Positions 52,796-61,642 of a stretch of 64,000 nucleotides of DNA are shown here, one piece after another. The stretch lies in contig JBMNJE010000008.1 in the NCBI GenBank assembly GCA_050951505.1, positions 1 to 64,000 on the forward strand. The letters are read 5' to 3'. Each line of letters begins with the position of its first letter. Position 1 is the first letter of the stretch. The stretch comes from DUOA01 sp012839095. Its GTDB lineage: Bacteria > Bacillota > Clostridia > Caldicoprobacterales > DTU083. The notes beneath the pieces were generated by a model. It ran no database searches. It had not been told where the DNA came from and saw only the letters and a list, made by a program, of their open reading frames with translations. Both the position numbers and the translations under genes were made by a program.

Positions 52796-53734
52796 TTACT
52801 GCTGACTGTTATTTATATATTGAATGAAATCGTTGGACTGATCCAGGAAGACCGTGGTATCTTTAAGATTTTTATAGGTTTCCATGCGCTGGATAAAGCG
52901 ATAAAACTCCACATCCATCTTCAGGGCTTCCTCATAGATACGCGCTGCCTCGGCATCAGCCTCAGCCCGGATTATGGCTGCCTCCTCAACGGCAGTTGCT
53001 ATGGTCTCTTCCTTGATCCGATCAGTTTCGGCCTTTCTCTGCAGCAGCATGGAGTCTCCTTCCGCCCTCAGTTTCTCCGATTCCTTCTGGATTTCCTGAA
53101 TCATTTTCTCTTCGATGGAGGCAATATTGGCCTGGGGGAAGTTTTTGCGATAAATCCCGATATCCACTATATAAAGACCATACTGCGAAACTAAATCCTC
53201 ATTTAACTGATCCTTCTTGGCATCCAATGCTTCGGAAACCTTATTCTTGTCGAAAAATTCATGGAAGGCAAGGGTATTGGCGGTTTGAATCACGGCAGGA
53301 TATACGCGGTCATCCATTACGGAGCCCGAATCGTCCATACGGCCTATAGTCATCTGGAACAACGCGGGGTTTACCACACGGTACTGGGCAAATATGCTGA
53401 GGTCGATCCGTCTGCTGTCATAGGTGTTAATGGTGGCGGATTCAGAACGGTAGGTATGGTATTTGGCACTGAACTTACCGACAGTCTCAATAAAGGGAAG
53501 TTTCCAGTTAAGCCCCTTCTTTGTTATGATATCCACAGACAATCCCCTGGATGAAAAGCCGGTTTCCAACAGCTCCCTGTCCAGCGGATTTACCAGAACC
53601 CGATCCACACGGCCCAGCCGGGAAACTGCTGCTACTTCATCCTCCCTTACGATATAGGTGGAATTTGCCAGAAGAATAAGGAGCAGAAACACCAAAACAG
53701 CCGCTGTTATTGCTTTTTTCACCGTCTTATTCAT
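52796..53734 (-). CDS. hflC: HflC-like SPFH/band 7 membrane protein
   Basis: This 312-residue protein has an N-terminal transmembrane helix (about 8-26), the SPFH domain (about 28-215: 'VREDEVAAVSRLGRVDRVLV', 'DRVYPAVIQTANTLAFHEFF') and a long Ala/Glu-rich coiled coil (about 215-285). HflC and HflK form a large membrane cage that regulates the FtsH protease in Proteobacteria; a similar pair occurs in many anaerobic Firmicutes. The start overlaps the 3' end of hflK by 8 bp, showing translational coupling. Confidence 0.93.
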   Translation of the reverse strand: MNKTVKKAITAAVLVFLLLILLANSTYIVREDEVAAVSRLGRVDRVLVNPLDRELLETGFSSRGLSVDIITKKGLNWKLPFIETVGKFSAKYHTYRSESATINTYDSRRIDLSIFAQYRVVNPALFQMTIGRMDDSGSVMDDRVYPAVIQTANTLAFHEFFDKNKVSEALDAKKDQLNEDLVSQYGLYIVDIGIYRKNFPQANIASIEEKMIQEIQKESEKLRAEGDSMLLQRKAETDRIKEETIATAVEEAAIIRAEADAEAARIYEEALKMDVEFYRFIQRMETYKNLKDTTVFLDQSNDFIQYINNSQQ

Positions 53735-54827
53735 TTACTTCCACCTCCGGCACTTCCGTTTCCCGGCCCTGTTCAAGAGCCTCTTCTTCAGTTATGATAT
53801 CCTGCGTTATACCGGCACCGGCCGCCTGCTGACCGGTATTCTGCCTGCTGCCTCCGCTGCTGTCGTCAATGTTGTAGAACTTGTACAGGCTGCCGTCTGA
53901 AGTTGTATCAATGATAACCTTGTTGTTGGCAATAAAGGCCTGCATGCTGTCGGTATAGATTTTCTCCCGGATAATATCGGGATTCTTTACATATTCGGCA
54001 TATATGGCTTTGAATTCTGCGGCATCAGCCTTTGCACGGGCTACCACCCTTGCCCTGTGTGCCTTAGCCTGCTCGATCAGCTGTGTAGCCTCGGCTTCTG
54101 CTGCGGGCACTACCGTATTGGTGTACTTCTGTGCCTCTTCAATTTTGCTGTTTCGGTACTGATTGGCTTTCTCAATTTCCCGGTAAGCAATATCAACGGA
54201 ATCCAGCAGGGATGTATTCTGGGTTTTCACTTCGATTATTTCAACCCCTGCCTCATAGGAATTAAGTTTACGCTGGATCTCCGGCTTGATTTCCGCATCA
54301 ATGGACAGCTTGTCGGTCAGGGCCTGATCCAAGGTAACGGACTGCAGGGTGTTGCGAAGCGTATCCTCAAGCACCAGACGAATGGTGTTTTCCAAATCAT
54401 CCACCTTGTATAGATAATGAATGGGATTGGATACCCGGTATTCCACAATCAGCTCAGTCAGCACCAGTGAGCTGTTGTTTCCCACTGCCTCCACAATCAC
54501 GATCTGTTCTTCCGGGATCTCTGCATAATTTGACTCGCTCATGATACTGGAACCCCTGAGGGTCCGGTATCCGTATTCAATCTGGTGACGCCTGGTCAAA
54601 GATACCTTGGTGGCGGTTTCCACAAGCGGTAATTTCATATGTATGCCGGCATCCCTTACCACCCTGGCTACGCTGCCGAAACGCTGTATTACTACTGCTT
54701 CACCGGTATTAACCTTGTAAATGGATGTAGCAGCAAGGATAATAAGCAGCAGCAAAACAGGAAGGTAAACCAGCAGTTTCTTAAGTTTTTTTTCCAACCT
54801 GAGTTGATTCAAGGAAATGGTTTCCAT
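53727..54827 (-). CDS. hflK: HflK-like SPFH/band 7 membrane protein
   Basis: This 366-residue protein has a transmembrane helix (about 19-38), an SPFH domain ('VNTGEAVVIQRFGSVARVVR', 'VEYRVSNPIHYLYKVDDLEN') and a coiled-coil region rich in Ala and Glu (about 210-280), then an acidic tail. The start ATG 54827 has AAGGGGG at the right distance; the earlier ATG at 54860 is less likely. It forms an operon hflK-hflC-esterase and perhaps the Ldh_2 gene. A role in membrane protein quality control is known for the family, not shown here. Confidence 0.93.
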   Translation of the reverse strand: METISLNQLRLEKKLKKLLVYLPVLLLLIILAATSIYKVNTGEAVVIQRFGSVARVVRDAGIHMKLPLVETATKVSLTRRHQIEYGYRTLRGSSIMSESNYAEIPEEQIVIVEAVGNNSSLVLTELIVEYRVSNPIHYLYKVDDLENTIRLVLEDTLRNTLQSVTLDQALTDKLSIDAEIKPEIQRKLNSYEAGVEIIEVKTQNTSLLDSVDIAYREIEKANQYRNSKIEEAQKYTNTVVPAAEAEATQLIEQAKAHRARVVARAKADAAEFKAIYAEYVKNPDIIREKIYTDSMQAFIANNKVIIDTTSDGSLYKFYNIDDSSGGSRQNTGQQAAGAGITQDIITEEEALEQGRETEVPEVEVNE

Positions 54828-55025
54828 CAGATTCCCCCTTACGCTAGGATTGTTTGACATATAATTGTCATATTTTATATTATATCATCTTTTTTATGTA
54901 TAGTCAGAACAATCTGATAGGAAGCTCCGCTTTGGAAAAAATCTTTTTAACCGTTCTATCCTTTGAACTTCAGTTTCTCATGGTGTATCATGGAACTGAC
55001 CGGTCAATCATCCAACGGAAAGGAG

Positions 55026-55067
55026 ATGATCGATTTGATTAAGTTGGGAAGGTGGTCTGCCCTCTAG
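55026..55067 (+). CDS. Possible 13-residue leader peptide
   Basis: A very short ORF (MIDLIKLGRWSAL) overlaps a strong RBS-like AAAGGAG and is followed within 12 nt by a GC-rich hairpin (55080-55102). The RBS touches the ATG, so translation from this codon is doubtful; the TTG at 55035 is another possibility. Reported because it belongs to a series of such elements here. Confidence 0.25.
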   Translation: MIDLIKLGRWSAL

Positions 55068-55079
55068 CAGGCCAGGATG

Positions 55080-55110
55080 GGGGAGGCGGATTTTCCCTCC
55101 CCTGTTCTTA
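55080..55110 (+). terminator. GC-rich hairpin, weak terminator
   Basis: GGGGAGG / CCTCCCC (55080-55086, 55096-55102) followed by TGTTCTTATAT. The T-run is poor. Confidence 0.5.
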
Positions 55111-55116
55111 TATATA

Positions 55117-55145
55117 TTGACATGCAAAACTCAATGCTATATAAT
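55117..55145 (+). promoter_or_regulatory. Perfect sigma-A consensus promoter
   Basis: TTGACA (55117-55122), a 17-bp spacer and TATAAT (55140-55145) match the consensus at all twelve positions. The predicted start is near 55152, about 40 nt upstream of a 17-codon ORF with its own RBS. Confidence 0.75.
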
Positions 55146-55193
55146 TGCATTGCAGGGTAAACCTGTAAATTTAGATGAAAGGAGTGCAGAAAA

Positions 55194-55247
55194 TGATTAG
55201 AAATAGGAATAGCAAATTTCGCATTAGGGAGGCAGCCCGCCTATAAC
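55194..55247 (+). CDS. 17-residue leader-type peptide ORF
   Basis: ATG 55194 is preceded by GAAAGGAGTGCAGAAA, a near-ideal RBS, and encodes MIRNRNSKFRIREAARL and stop. The peptide is rich in Arg and holds two Arg-x-Arg motifs (RNR, RIR). Arg/Lys-x-Arg/Lys motifs in leader peptides are known ribosome-stalling signals for macrolides and ketolides. Downstream RNA can form GACCAG / CTGGTC (55256-55279) and then two terminators. No resistance gene follows directly. A stalling leader or an abundant small RNA are both possible. Confidence 0.45.
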
Positions 55248-55329
55248 TGAATAAGGGACCAGGAAGCCGTTTTTCTGGTCGTATGCCTGTAACCATCATC
55301 TGATTAATCACGGATATAAAATTTTGGAG

Positions 55330-55357
55330 ACACGAGAATGGTTATCGTGTTTTTTTG
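55330..55357 (+). terminator. Intrinsic terminator 1
   Basis: ACACGA / TCGTGT (55330-55335, 55345-55350) with a 9-nt loop and seven T's. Confidence 0.75.
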
Positions 55358-55369
55358 TTGCTTAAAAGT

Positions 55370-55396
55370 CCCGTGGATGGTTTCCACGGGTTTTTT
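55370..55396 (+). terminator. Intrinsic terminator 2
   Basis: CCCGTGG / CCACGGG (55370-55376, 55384-55390) with a 7-nt loop and six T's, only 13 nt after the previous terminator. Confidence 0.85.
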
Positions 55397-55505
55397 GGTA
55401 CTTATGACCGGATTTGGTTCATATGCATCAAAAGATTTACTTAAATAACTTTGCTTATACACTTTAATTTAAATGCAAGTACACAGGAATGGAGGTGAAA
55501 CCCAA

Positions 55506-55604
55506 ATGATTGATTTGCAGGTAAAATACAAAGTCAGAGAAAGAAGCCTTAAGGAGGTAGCGATCATTGGGTTACAAGAATGGAAAGGACGTACTTCCGT
55601 GTGA
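55506..55604 (+). CDS. Short upstream ORF overlapping the CD3324-family gene
   Basis: ATG 55506, with GGAGGTGAA 6 nt upstream, opens a 32-codon frame (starting MIDLQVKYKVRERSLKEV) that holds the RBS of the next gene and ends inside it in another frame. The strong RBS suggests real translation and coupling. Its start resembles the first mini-ORF at 55026 (MIDL). No family recognised. Confidence 0.45.
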   Translation: MIDLQVKYKVRERSLKEVAIIGLQEWKGRTSV

Positions 55605-55851
55605 ATTGCTGCAGGAACTGCAAAAGTATATTCAGGGCGAATTGCTTTACATCCCCAAGAAGAAGAATTCCCGTGCCGGCTGGGGAGAAAATAACGGTAC
55701 CCGGAATAAAATCAGGAAAAGAAATGAGGAAATTCACCGTTTGTATGTCAGGGGAATGAGAATACAGGAACTGGTTACTCGTTATCATCTGTCCGAGGAC
55801 AGCATTCGGAAAATCATCATCAAGGTATCCCGTGAACAGGCATACCTATAA
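55567..55851 (+). CDS. CD3324-family small protein (Mor-like DNA-binding)
   Basis: This 94-residue protein starts at TTG 55567 with AAGGAGGT 8 nt upstream. 'YKNGKDVLPCELLQELQKYI' and 'QGELLYIPKKK' are typical of the CD3324 family of clostridia. The C-terminal half carries a helix-turn-helix of the Mor activator kind ('IHRLYVRGMRIQELVTRYHL', 'SEDSIRKIIIKV', about 56-88). It is probably a DNA-binding regulator; targets are unknown. It is the only clear protein after a series of leader-like elements. Confidence 0.8.
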   Translation: MGYKNGKDVLPCELLQELQKYIQGELLYIPKKKNSRAGWGENNGTRNKIRKRNEEIHRLYVRGMRIQELVTRYHLSEDSIRKIIIKVSREQAYL

Positions 55852-55865
55852 GCCTATTAAGCCGG

Positions 55866-55912
55866 AAAACAGGATTAATTTCAGGATTAATTCCTGTTTT
55901 CTTTGCTTTTAA
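55866..55912 (+). terminator. Terminator of the CD3324-family gene
   Basis: AAAACAGGA / TCCTGTTTT (55866-55874, 55892-55900) with an inner ATTAAT repeat and CTTTGCTTTT after it. Confidence 0.7.
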
Positions 55913-56293
55913 AGGTTACCGAAGCATCGTCTTGTGCATTTTTTCAACTAATATTCAAATACATGGCCATATACCGGTAATTGCTGTATAATTATAATAT
56001 TCATGTGCTATATACTGTATTCTAATGTATAATTATAAATAAGATGATGCTCTACCTGAAAATTTGCACAAATATGCGTAATGCTCTGTGAGATTCTAAG
56101 AAATAAGTCCGCCGGCAGCTGATTCAGCTGACAACCGGTGATATGATTAGTGAGCAATTAGAAACGTGCAATTTATCATGCAGTATAGCTGCAATTTGCA
56201 GTAAAACAGCCATTTTCAAAATAAATTGATTTTTGGCAAGCAATGGAGTTATAATTTAAGGAATACCCATAATTTTTTCAGGAGGCTGCAATT
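55913..56293. other. Intergenic region upstream of the aminotransferase
   Basis: AT-rich, about 380 bp. I see no ORF. A possible hairpin GCAGCTGATTCAGCTG near 56116-56132 and the RBS CAGGAGG just before the next gene are the only elements I can point to. Confidence 0.4.
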
Positions 56294-57514
56294 ATGGACA
56301 TTATAAAGAAGTCTAAGAAGCTGGACAATGTACTTTATGACATCAGGGGACCCGTTATGGATGAGGCAAAGCGTATGGAAGAGGAAGGTTACAACATACT
56401 GAAGCTGAATATAGGGAACCCCCACCCTTTCGGACTGGAAGCTCCGGACGAAATCATACACGATGTAATATACAATGTCCGAAATGCACAGGGCTATACC
56501 GATTCCAAGGGCATTTTCCCTGCCCGGAAGGCTATTATGCAGTACTGCCAGCAAAAAGACATCGAAGGCGTTACCGTAAACGATGTCTATGTGGGAAACG
56601 GTGTCAGTGAACTTATTATGATGGCCATGCAGGCATTGCTGGATAATGGGGATGAAATACTGGTGCCTGCACCGGATTATCCTCTTTGGACCGCAGCAGT
56701 CAACCTGGCAGGCGGCACTGCCGTACATTATATGTGTGATGAGCAGGGCGACTGGTATCCGGATATTGAAGACATCAGGAAGAAAATAAACCACAATACC
56801 AGGGGAATTGTGGTCATCAATCCAAACAACCCCACCGGAGCAGTGTATCCTAAAGAGATACTGCTTGAAATTGTGAAGCTGGCCGAGCAGCACGACCTTA
56901 TCCTGTTCTCCGACGAAATCTATGATCGGATAATCTACGATGATTATGAACATTATGCTTTGGCTTCCCTCACCAAGGATGTGCTCTGTGTTACCTTCAA
57001 CGGCTTGTCCAAGTCTCATCGCATTGCCGGATTCCGGGCCGGATGGATGGTGCTGAGCGGCAACAAGTCGGCAGCAGGAGACTATATCGAAGGTCTTACC
57101 ATGCTGGCTTCAATGCGGCTGTGCAGCAACGCTCTGGCGCAGTATACCATTCAGACTGCCCTGGGCGGATATCAAAGCATTAATGAGTATATCGTGCCGG
57201 GAGGCAGATTGAGGGAACAGAGGGATCTGTCCTATAAGATGCTTAACGACATTCCGGGACTGTCCTGCATAAAGCCAAGGGGAGCTTTTTATGTCTTCCC
57301 CAAAGTGGATGTGAAGCGGTTCAACATAAAGGATGACATGCAGTTCATAAAGGATCTCCTTCTGGAAAAAAGGGTGCTTCTGGTCCAGGGGACCGGCTTC
57401 AACTGGCCCAACCCGGATCATTTCCGCCTGGTCTTCCTTCCCCCCAAGGAAGAGCTGAAAAAAGCCATAAAACGTATCGCCTCCTTCCTGTCGGAATACA
57501 AACAGATGGATTAA
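56294..57514 (+). CDS. Alanine-type aminotransferase (class I/II, AlaT-like)
   Basis: This PLP-dependent aminotransferase has 406 residues. The substrate region 'KLNIGNPHPFGLEAPDEI' (about 36-53), 'VINPNNPTGAVYP' (about 175-187), 'LFSDEIYDRIIYDD' (about 209-222) and the PLP lysine in 'FNGLSKSHRIAGFRAGW' (near 242) are present. The overall sequence is close to the AlaA/AlaT glutamate-pyruvate transaminase group. Pyruvate amination would link fermentation to alanine formation. The RBS AGGAGG is 9 nt before the ATG; single gene with its own terminator. Confidence 0.9.
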   Translation: MDIIKKSKKLDNVLYDIRGPVMDEAKRMEEEGYNILKLNIGNPHPFGLEAPDEIIHDVIYNVRNAQGYTDSKGIFPARKAIMQYCQQKDIEGVTVNDVYVGNGVSELIMMAMQALLDNGDEILVPAPDYPLWTAAVNLAGGTAVHYMCDEQGDWYPDIEDIRKKINHNTRGIVVINPNNPTGAVYPKEILLEIVKLAEQHDLILFSDEIYDRIIYDDYEHYALASLTKDVLCVTFNGLSKSHRIAGFRAGWMVLSGNKSAAGDYIEGLTMLASMRLCSNALAQYTIQTALGGYQSINEYIVPGGRLREQRDLSYKMLNDIPGLSCIKPRGAFYVFPKVDVKRFNIKDDMQFIKDLLLEKRVLLVQGTGFNWPNPDHFRLVFLPPKEELKKAIKRIASFLSEYKQMD

Positions 57515-57533
57515 AGATAGGATATAAAAGCGC

Positions 57534-57583
57534 AGCCATTCATGCAGAAACGTTCTTAACATGAATGGCTGTTTTCTTGTTTT
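57534..57583 (+). terminator. Intrinsic terminator of the aminotransferase gene
   Basis: A perfect 11-bp stem AGCCATTCATG / CATGAATGGCT (57534-57544, 57560-57570) followed by GTTTTCTTGTTTT. Confidence 0.85.
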
Positions 57584-57641
57584 GATTATACTTCTATAAC
57601 ATACTAATAATGTTTCAAATTAAGCGGAAAAAGATGGCTGC

Positions 57642-59954
57642 CTATTTCCCTGCCTGTTCAGCGTCAAAGCTTCCGTCCAGCTCAGCAATTTTCTTCAGCC
57701 AATTCTTATACCGGTCGAAACTGAATGGCGGCATGCCTAAGACATAGTGGTTAACTGAACGAACACCATCAACTACCCACTCTATGAGCATCAATCGGTG
57801 ATCACCATGAGATATGCGAATACGGTCCACTTCAGTGGTGGCATTGGCGTCTGCTGTAAAAATGCCTTCCGAAAGCACCTCGCCGGTATCACCGTCCCAT
57901 ACTCTGTAAGTTCCCTGTTTGGAAACCAGTGTGTCATTACCTGCCATCAGCTTTACATGCCAGCTTTCCGGTTCTGACATCATGAGGCAAATGGGCTGCT
58001 GGGATCGTTTAATGTAATGATATGCCAGTTTCTTTATAAAGTCATAACTAACCACTGCATCTGAGAATTGCGGCCAGCCGTCTATCATATTCCACCAAAT
58101 AACACCGGTACGCCGCCACTTTTTGCAGCGGGTAAGTTCAATAAAGAACTTTTTAGCCTCTGCCTGAGAAATCTGGGAAGCAAGTATGAAGTCCTCCAAA
58201 TTATCCGGATCAAAGCCAAACATCTCATGAATCTGATCAGCCATCAGCTTAATGCGATATGCATACGGTCCCTCATGACCGTACATTTCCGCAGCATGAG
58301 TCAGCCACTCGTCATTGTCCTGCCAGGGCCACAATTTATCTTCGCTTATGAATTTCCTGATAGAGGACAGGTTATTGCATCCGTGATAACCCGTCTCGCT
58401 GGTAAAATGAGAAGTTGCTTGGGTATAAAAGGTGGATTTATAGTAGTCTCTCGGCCCCCATAGGTGTTGTTCAGGCATTAATGGCAGCATTCTGGCACGA
58501 TCTCCGTTTCCAAGCCTATAGGCTTCGGGAGAAATATAGGGTGAAGAAGCCAGGTACGGACGATAGGGATCAAGTCTGTTAACCACCTGCGGCAGCACTT
58601 CCCGTGTAACCCGGTTAATTGTAGGATCCAGATTCACTCCAACAATAAACTCATCGCATTCATTGTCACCGCTCCACAGTATAATGGATGGATGATTTCT
58701 AAGCTTAGTCACCACCGATTCTGCTTCATGCCTCATCACTGCCATAAACTCTTCGTCAATGGGAAACAGGCCGCAAGCCATGGTAAAGTCCTGCCACACC
58801 ATAATTCCGTGCCTGTCACAATAATCATAAAAAGCATGGTCTTCGTATACATTTCCACCCCAGCATCGCAGAATATTGCTGCCGGTGTCCACCCACATTT
58901 CCAGTATGCGCTCATACCTGGAAGCATCACGGCTGTGCATTGCATCTGCAGGCACCCAGTTGGAGCCTTTGCAGAAAATGGGTACTCCATTAATGACAAA
59001 GCGGAATTCGCCGCCGCGTGCATCAGTAATCTCCGTACGATCAAGCTTCACGGTCCGAACTCCCATGGAAGTCTTATATTCCGCTATAGGCTCACCATTG
59101 CAAAGCACCTCAGCGGTAATGTCATATACATTTGGCTCACCGTAGCCCATTGGCCACCATAGTTTGGGGTTATCAATATGAAAATCTGCTCTGCCGCTTA
59201 CAAACCGGATGGGGCTTACATGGACAAATTCGACTTCCTCCGCTATTCTGCCTGTTATGCGGAGTGAAAGTCCCTCATAGTTATGTACATCCGTGTGTAT
59301 ACGATAACTGCATGCTATGAAGGCAGTATTATTCCGTATATAGACTGTGGAGAAGCTCAGATCCTCTATTTCCGTGGGTTCTTCGATTTCTAAAGTTACA
59401 TCCCGCCATATGCCGGCTGAAACCGTGCGCGGCATAATATCCCATCCATAGGCAGAAGGAGCTTTCCTTACACGCAATGCCTCATAGCAGCCGACCAGAG
59501 CCTTGGAGTAGGCATCATACTTAAGTTTTGCAGCATGGAGAATAGGCGATTTAATGTCAACGGCCAAATGGTTTTCCCCTTCCACCAGCAAGTCAGTTAC
59601 ATCAAACCGGTGATCTATCAGCGCGTTGTCACTTTCCGCAAACTTATTGCCGTTTAATTCGTAGCTTGCAATGCAATCAACTCCCCCAAAGTGCAGAAAT
59701 GCACGCTGGCCCTCTTTCAGCTTAGGGGCAGTGAAGGTCTTTTCGTAGCGCCAGCGGTAAAACTCATATTTTCTGAGGAGTTTTACATTGTTCCCGAAGT
59801 AAATATCAGGAAGTATGCCGGCATTCATTAGATCAATTTCCACATTGCCGGGCACCTTGGCAGGAATCGACTGCATTCCTTCCAATCCGGAAGGATTTTT
59901 TTGTTCATCTGCAAAGCGTAAAATATAATCACCGTTTAGTGAAATTTTCTTCAT
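57642..59954 (-). CDS. Beta-mannosidase, GH2
   Basis: This cytosolic exo-beta-mannosidase of 770 residues has an N-terminal jelly roll (about 1-180: 'VPGNVEIDLMNAGILPDIYF', 'FLHFGGVDCIASYELNG', typical of mannosidases), an immunoglobulin-like domain, and a TIM barrel (about 300-620). The acid/base Glu is in 'ILWSGDNECDEF' (near 430) and the nucleophile Glu in 'HFTSETGYHG' (near 525). 'GSNWVPADAMHSR' also marks the subfamily. The C-terminal extension is shorter than in eukaryotic enzymes. It probably acts on mannobiose or N-glycan/mannan fragments. A remnant of a ROK gene lies at its 5' side. Confidence 0.93.
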   Translation of the reverse strand: MKKISLNGDYILRFADEQKNPSGLEGMQSIPAKVPGNVEIDLMNAGILPDIYFGNNVKLLRKYEFYRWRYEKTFTAPKLKEGQRAFLHFGGVDCIASYELNGNKFAESDNALIDHRFDVTDLLVEGENHLAVDIKSPILHAAKLKYDAYSKALVGCYEALRVRKAPSAYGWDIMPRTVSAGIWRDVTLEIEEPTEIEDLSFSTVYIRNNTAFIACSYRIHTDVHNYEGLSLRITGRIAEEVEFVHVSPIRFVSGRADFHIDNPKLWWPMGYGEPNVYDITAEVLCNGEPIAEYKTSMGVRTVKLDRTEITDARGGEFRFVINGVPIFCKGSNWVPADAMHSRDASRYERILEMWVDTGSNILRCWGGNVYEDHAFYDYCDRHGIMVWQDFTMACGLFPIDEEFMAVMRHEAESVVTKLRNHPSIILWSGDNECDEFIVGVNLDPTINRVTREVLPQVVNRLDPYRPYLASSPYISPEAYRLGNGDRARMLPLMPEQHLWGPRDYYKSTFYTQATSHFTSETGYHGCNNLSSIRKFISEDKLWPWQDNDEWLTHAAEMYGHEGPYAYRIKLMADQIHEMFGFDPDNLEDFILASQISQAEAKKFFIELTRCKKWRRTGVIWWNMIDGWPQFSDAVVSYDFIKKLAYHYIKRSQQPICLMMSEPESWHVKLMAGNDTLVSKQGTYRVWDGDTGEVLSEGIFTADANATTEVDRIRISHGDHRLMLIEWVVDGVRSVNHYVLGMPPFSFDRYKNWLKKIAELDGSFDAEQAGK

Positions 59955-60002
59955 CTACTCAGCCTCCCTGCTTATGGTATCATTATAGGCAGCATATACG
60001 CT

Positions 60003-60165
60003 CGCAGCACAAATTTGCTGCGGGATGCAGTAATTGAAGTAGTAGAAAAAGAGACATTGGCTTACAATCGCAAAGTCTGTCGAATTTTGCCTGCATCCCT
60101 GGATTCCAATTTGGGCGATGTTGCTGCACTTAGTATTGTAATGGATTCTTTTATGACTCGTGATG
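60003..60165 (+). pseudogene. Remnant of a ROK-family protein (C-terminal end)
   Basis: The plus strand encodes 'LLRDAVIEVVEKETLAYNRK' and 'VCRILPASLDSNLGDVAALS', then 'IVMDSF', which resembles the last 50 residues of ROK repressors or kinases (typical pattern: ...I.PA.LG..AG..GAA.LVLD). There is no start codon context and no upstream ROK sequence; the 3' side runs into the MATE gene on the opposite strand. It is most simply the tail of a lost regulator of the mannosidase region. The call rests on weak, short similarity. Confidence 0.45.
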
Positions 60166-61569
60166 AGGCAATGCTGATACAGCCGGCTGCAGTTCTTCCT
60201 CCAGCCGGTTGTCATTTTTCACCAGGTTGTTGATCCATCTGCGGGAGCGGAATCGGTTAAGGCCAAGGAAAAACTTGAACACTTCCTCCAAGCCTACCAG
60301 GAAGAAGACCCAGTAAACCGGAATACGAAACACAAGCCCGCCCAGGATCGCCAAAGGAATGCTGATAAACCAGACACCTATGGTATCCAAAATGAGGGAA
60401 AACTTTGTATCCCCTCCGCTTCTCAGCACCCCTACTATATTTATAAGGTTAAAGATCTTGGCAGGCATAAGGAAGCTGAATGCTATAAGTATCCTGACCG
60501 CATACAGGTGAACCTCATCAGACACGTTATAGAAGCTTACAAAGAAATTGCTGCTCAATATAAGCAGCCCGCCCATTACCACCGCAAAGACCGGCCCCAG
60601 GGTCAGGTACCTCTTGCCGTACAGATATGCCCTGTCCTCTTCCCCTGCTCCTATACGGTTGCCGATCATGATTGAAGCTGCATTGCTCATTCCCTGGAAC
60701 AAGACCATGGATATGTTTATGACAGTTCCCGATATGTTTACGGCAGCAACGGCATCGGTGCCGATCCTGCCATAGATGACCGAATACATGGAAACCCCCA
60801 GGGACCATATGGATTCATTCAGGATAACCGGAATGGATGTACGGAAAAACCTGACTACAAAGTCCCTGGATATATCCAGCATTTCCTTTATCCTGGCTGC
60901 AGGAACATATTTCCCGGCATAGACAAAGGCCACCATAAGCAGCATTTCAAAGACCCTTGCTATAAGGGTTGCCAGGGCGGCACCCTCAACCCCCATTGCA
61001 GGCAGACCCAGCTTTCCGAAAATCAGCACATAGTTCAGGAATGCATTGGTAAGCAGAGCCACGATGCTAAGGGCCATGGGGAGCTTGGGCTGCTCCGTGC
61101 TTCGCAGCACCGAAGAAAAGGAGAAACTGACAGCCGTTACTATATAGCTCCATCCTACAATACGCAGGTATCTGACTCCCGCATCTATAACATCCGGATC
61201 CTGGGAATATATTCTCATTACCTGTTCAGGCAGGAACAGGGCAAGAATTGAAAAGAATACTGCAACAGTGCCGGCCGTTATCAGACACAGACCCAGCACC
61301 CTTCTTATGTTCTTTACGTCTCTGATGCCCCAGTACTGGGCGGTGAATATGGCTGAGCCGCTGCTGACTCCGAAAAGCATCAGTGCAAAGAGAAAAAACA
61401 GTTGATTGGCCTGACCTACTGCTGCAATCTCGGTTTCGCCCAATTGTCCGATCATAATGGTGTCCACCATGTTGACAGCAGATGCCACAAAATTCTGGGC
61501 TGCTATGGGCATTGCCAGCATAAGCAGCGTTTTATAGAATTTCTTGTCCTTAAACAAGTAATCCAGCAT
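60151..61569 (-). CDS. MATE-family efflux transporter
   Basis: The protein has 472 residues in twelve helices with two similar halves ('PIAAQNFVASAVNMVDTIMI' at the start and 'PVILNESIWSLGVSMYSVIY' at the middle), as in NorM/DinF-like MATE exporters that use Na+ or H+ to expel cationic drugs. 'GQLGETEIAAVGQANQLFFL' and 'GNRIGAGEEDRAYLYGKRYL' are standard motifs. The last 15 residues are poorly conserved. The RBS AGGAGG lies 6 nt before the ATG. It could be co-transcribed with the upstream truncated GH140-like gene. Confidence 0.92.
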   Translation of the reverse strand: MLDYLFKDKKFYKTLLMLAMPIAAQNFVASAVNMVDTIMIGQLGETEIAAVGQANQLFFLFALMLFGVSSGSAIFTAQYWGIRDVKNIRRVLGLCLITAGTVAVFFSILALFLPEQVMRIYSQDPDVIDAGVRYLRIVGWSYIVTAVSFSFSSVLRSTEQPKLPMALSIVALLTNAFLNYVLIFGKLGLPAMGVEGAALATLIARVFEMLLMVAFVYAGKYVPAARIKEMLDISRDFVVRFFRTSIPVILNESIWSLGVSMYSVIYGRIGTDAVAAVNISGTVINISMVLFQGMSNAASIMIGNRIGAGEEDRAYLYGKRYLTLGPVFAVVMGGLLILSSNFFVSFYNVSDEVHLYAVRILIAFSFLMPAKIFNLINIVGVLRSGGDTKFSLILDTIGVWFISIPLAILGGLVFRIPVYWVFFLVGLEEVFKFFLGLNRFRSRRWINNLVKNDNRLEEELQPAVSALPHHES

Positions 61570-61642
61570 GATGAACCTCCTGAATAGATAATATGGCGTT
61601 TAATTAAACGGACTTCCATATTATATACGCTGCACAGGAAAT

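Noticed and set aside
56249..57019. A 256-codon minus-strand ORF over the aminotransferase
   Set aside because: It is a shadow of the AlaT-like gene, without motif or RBS.
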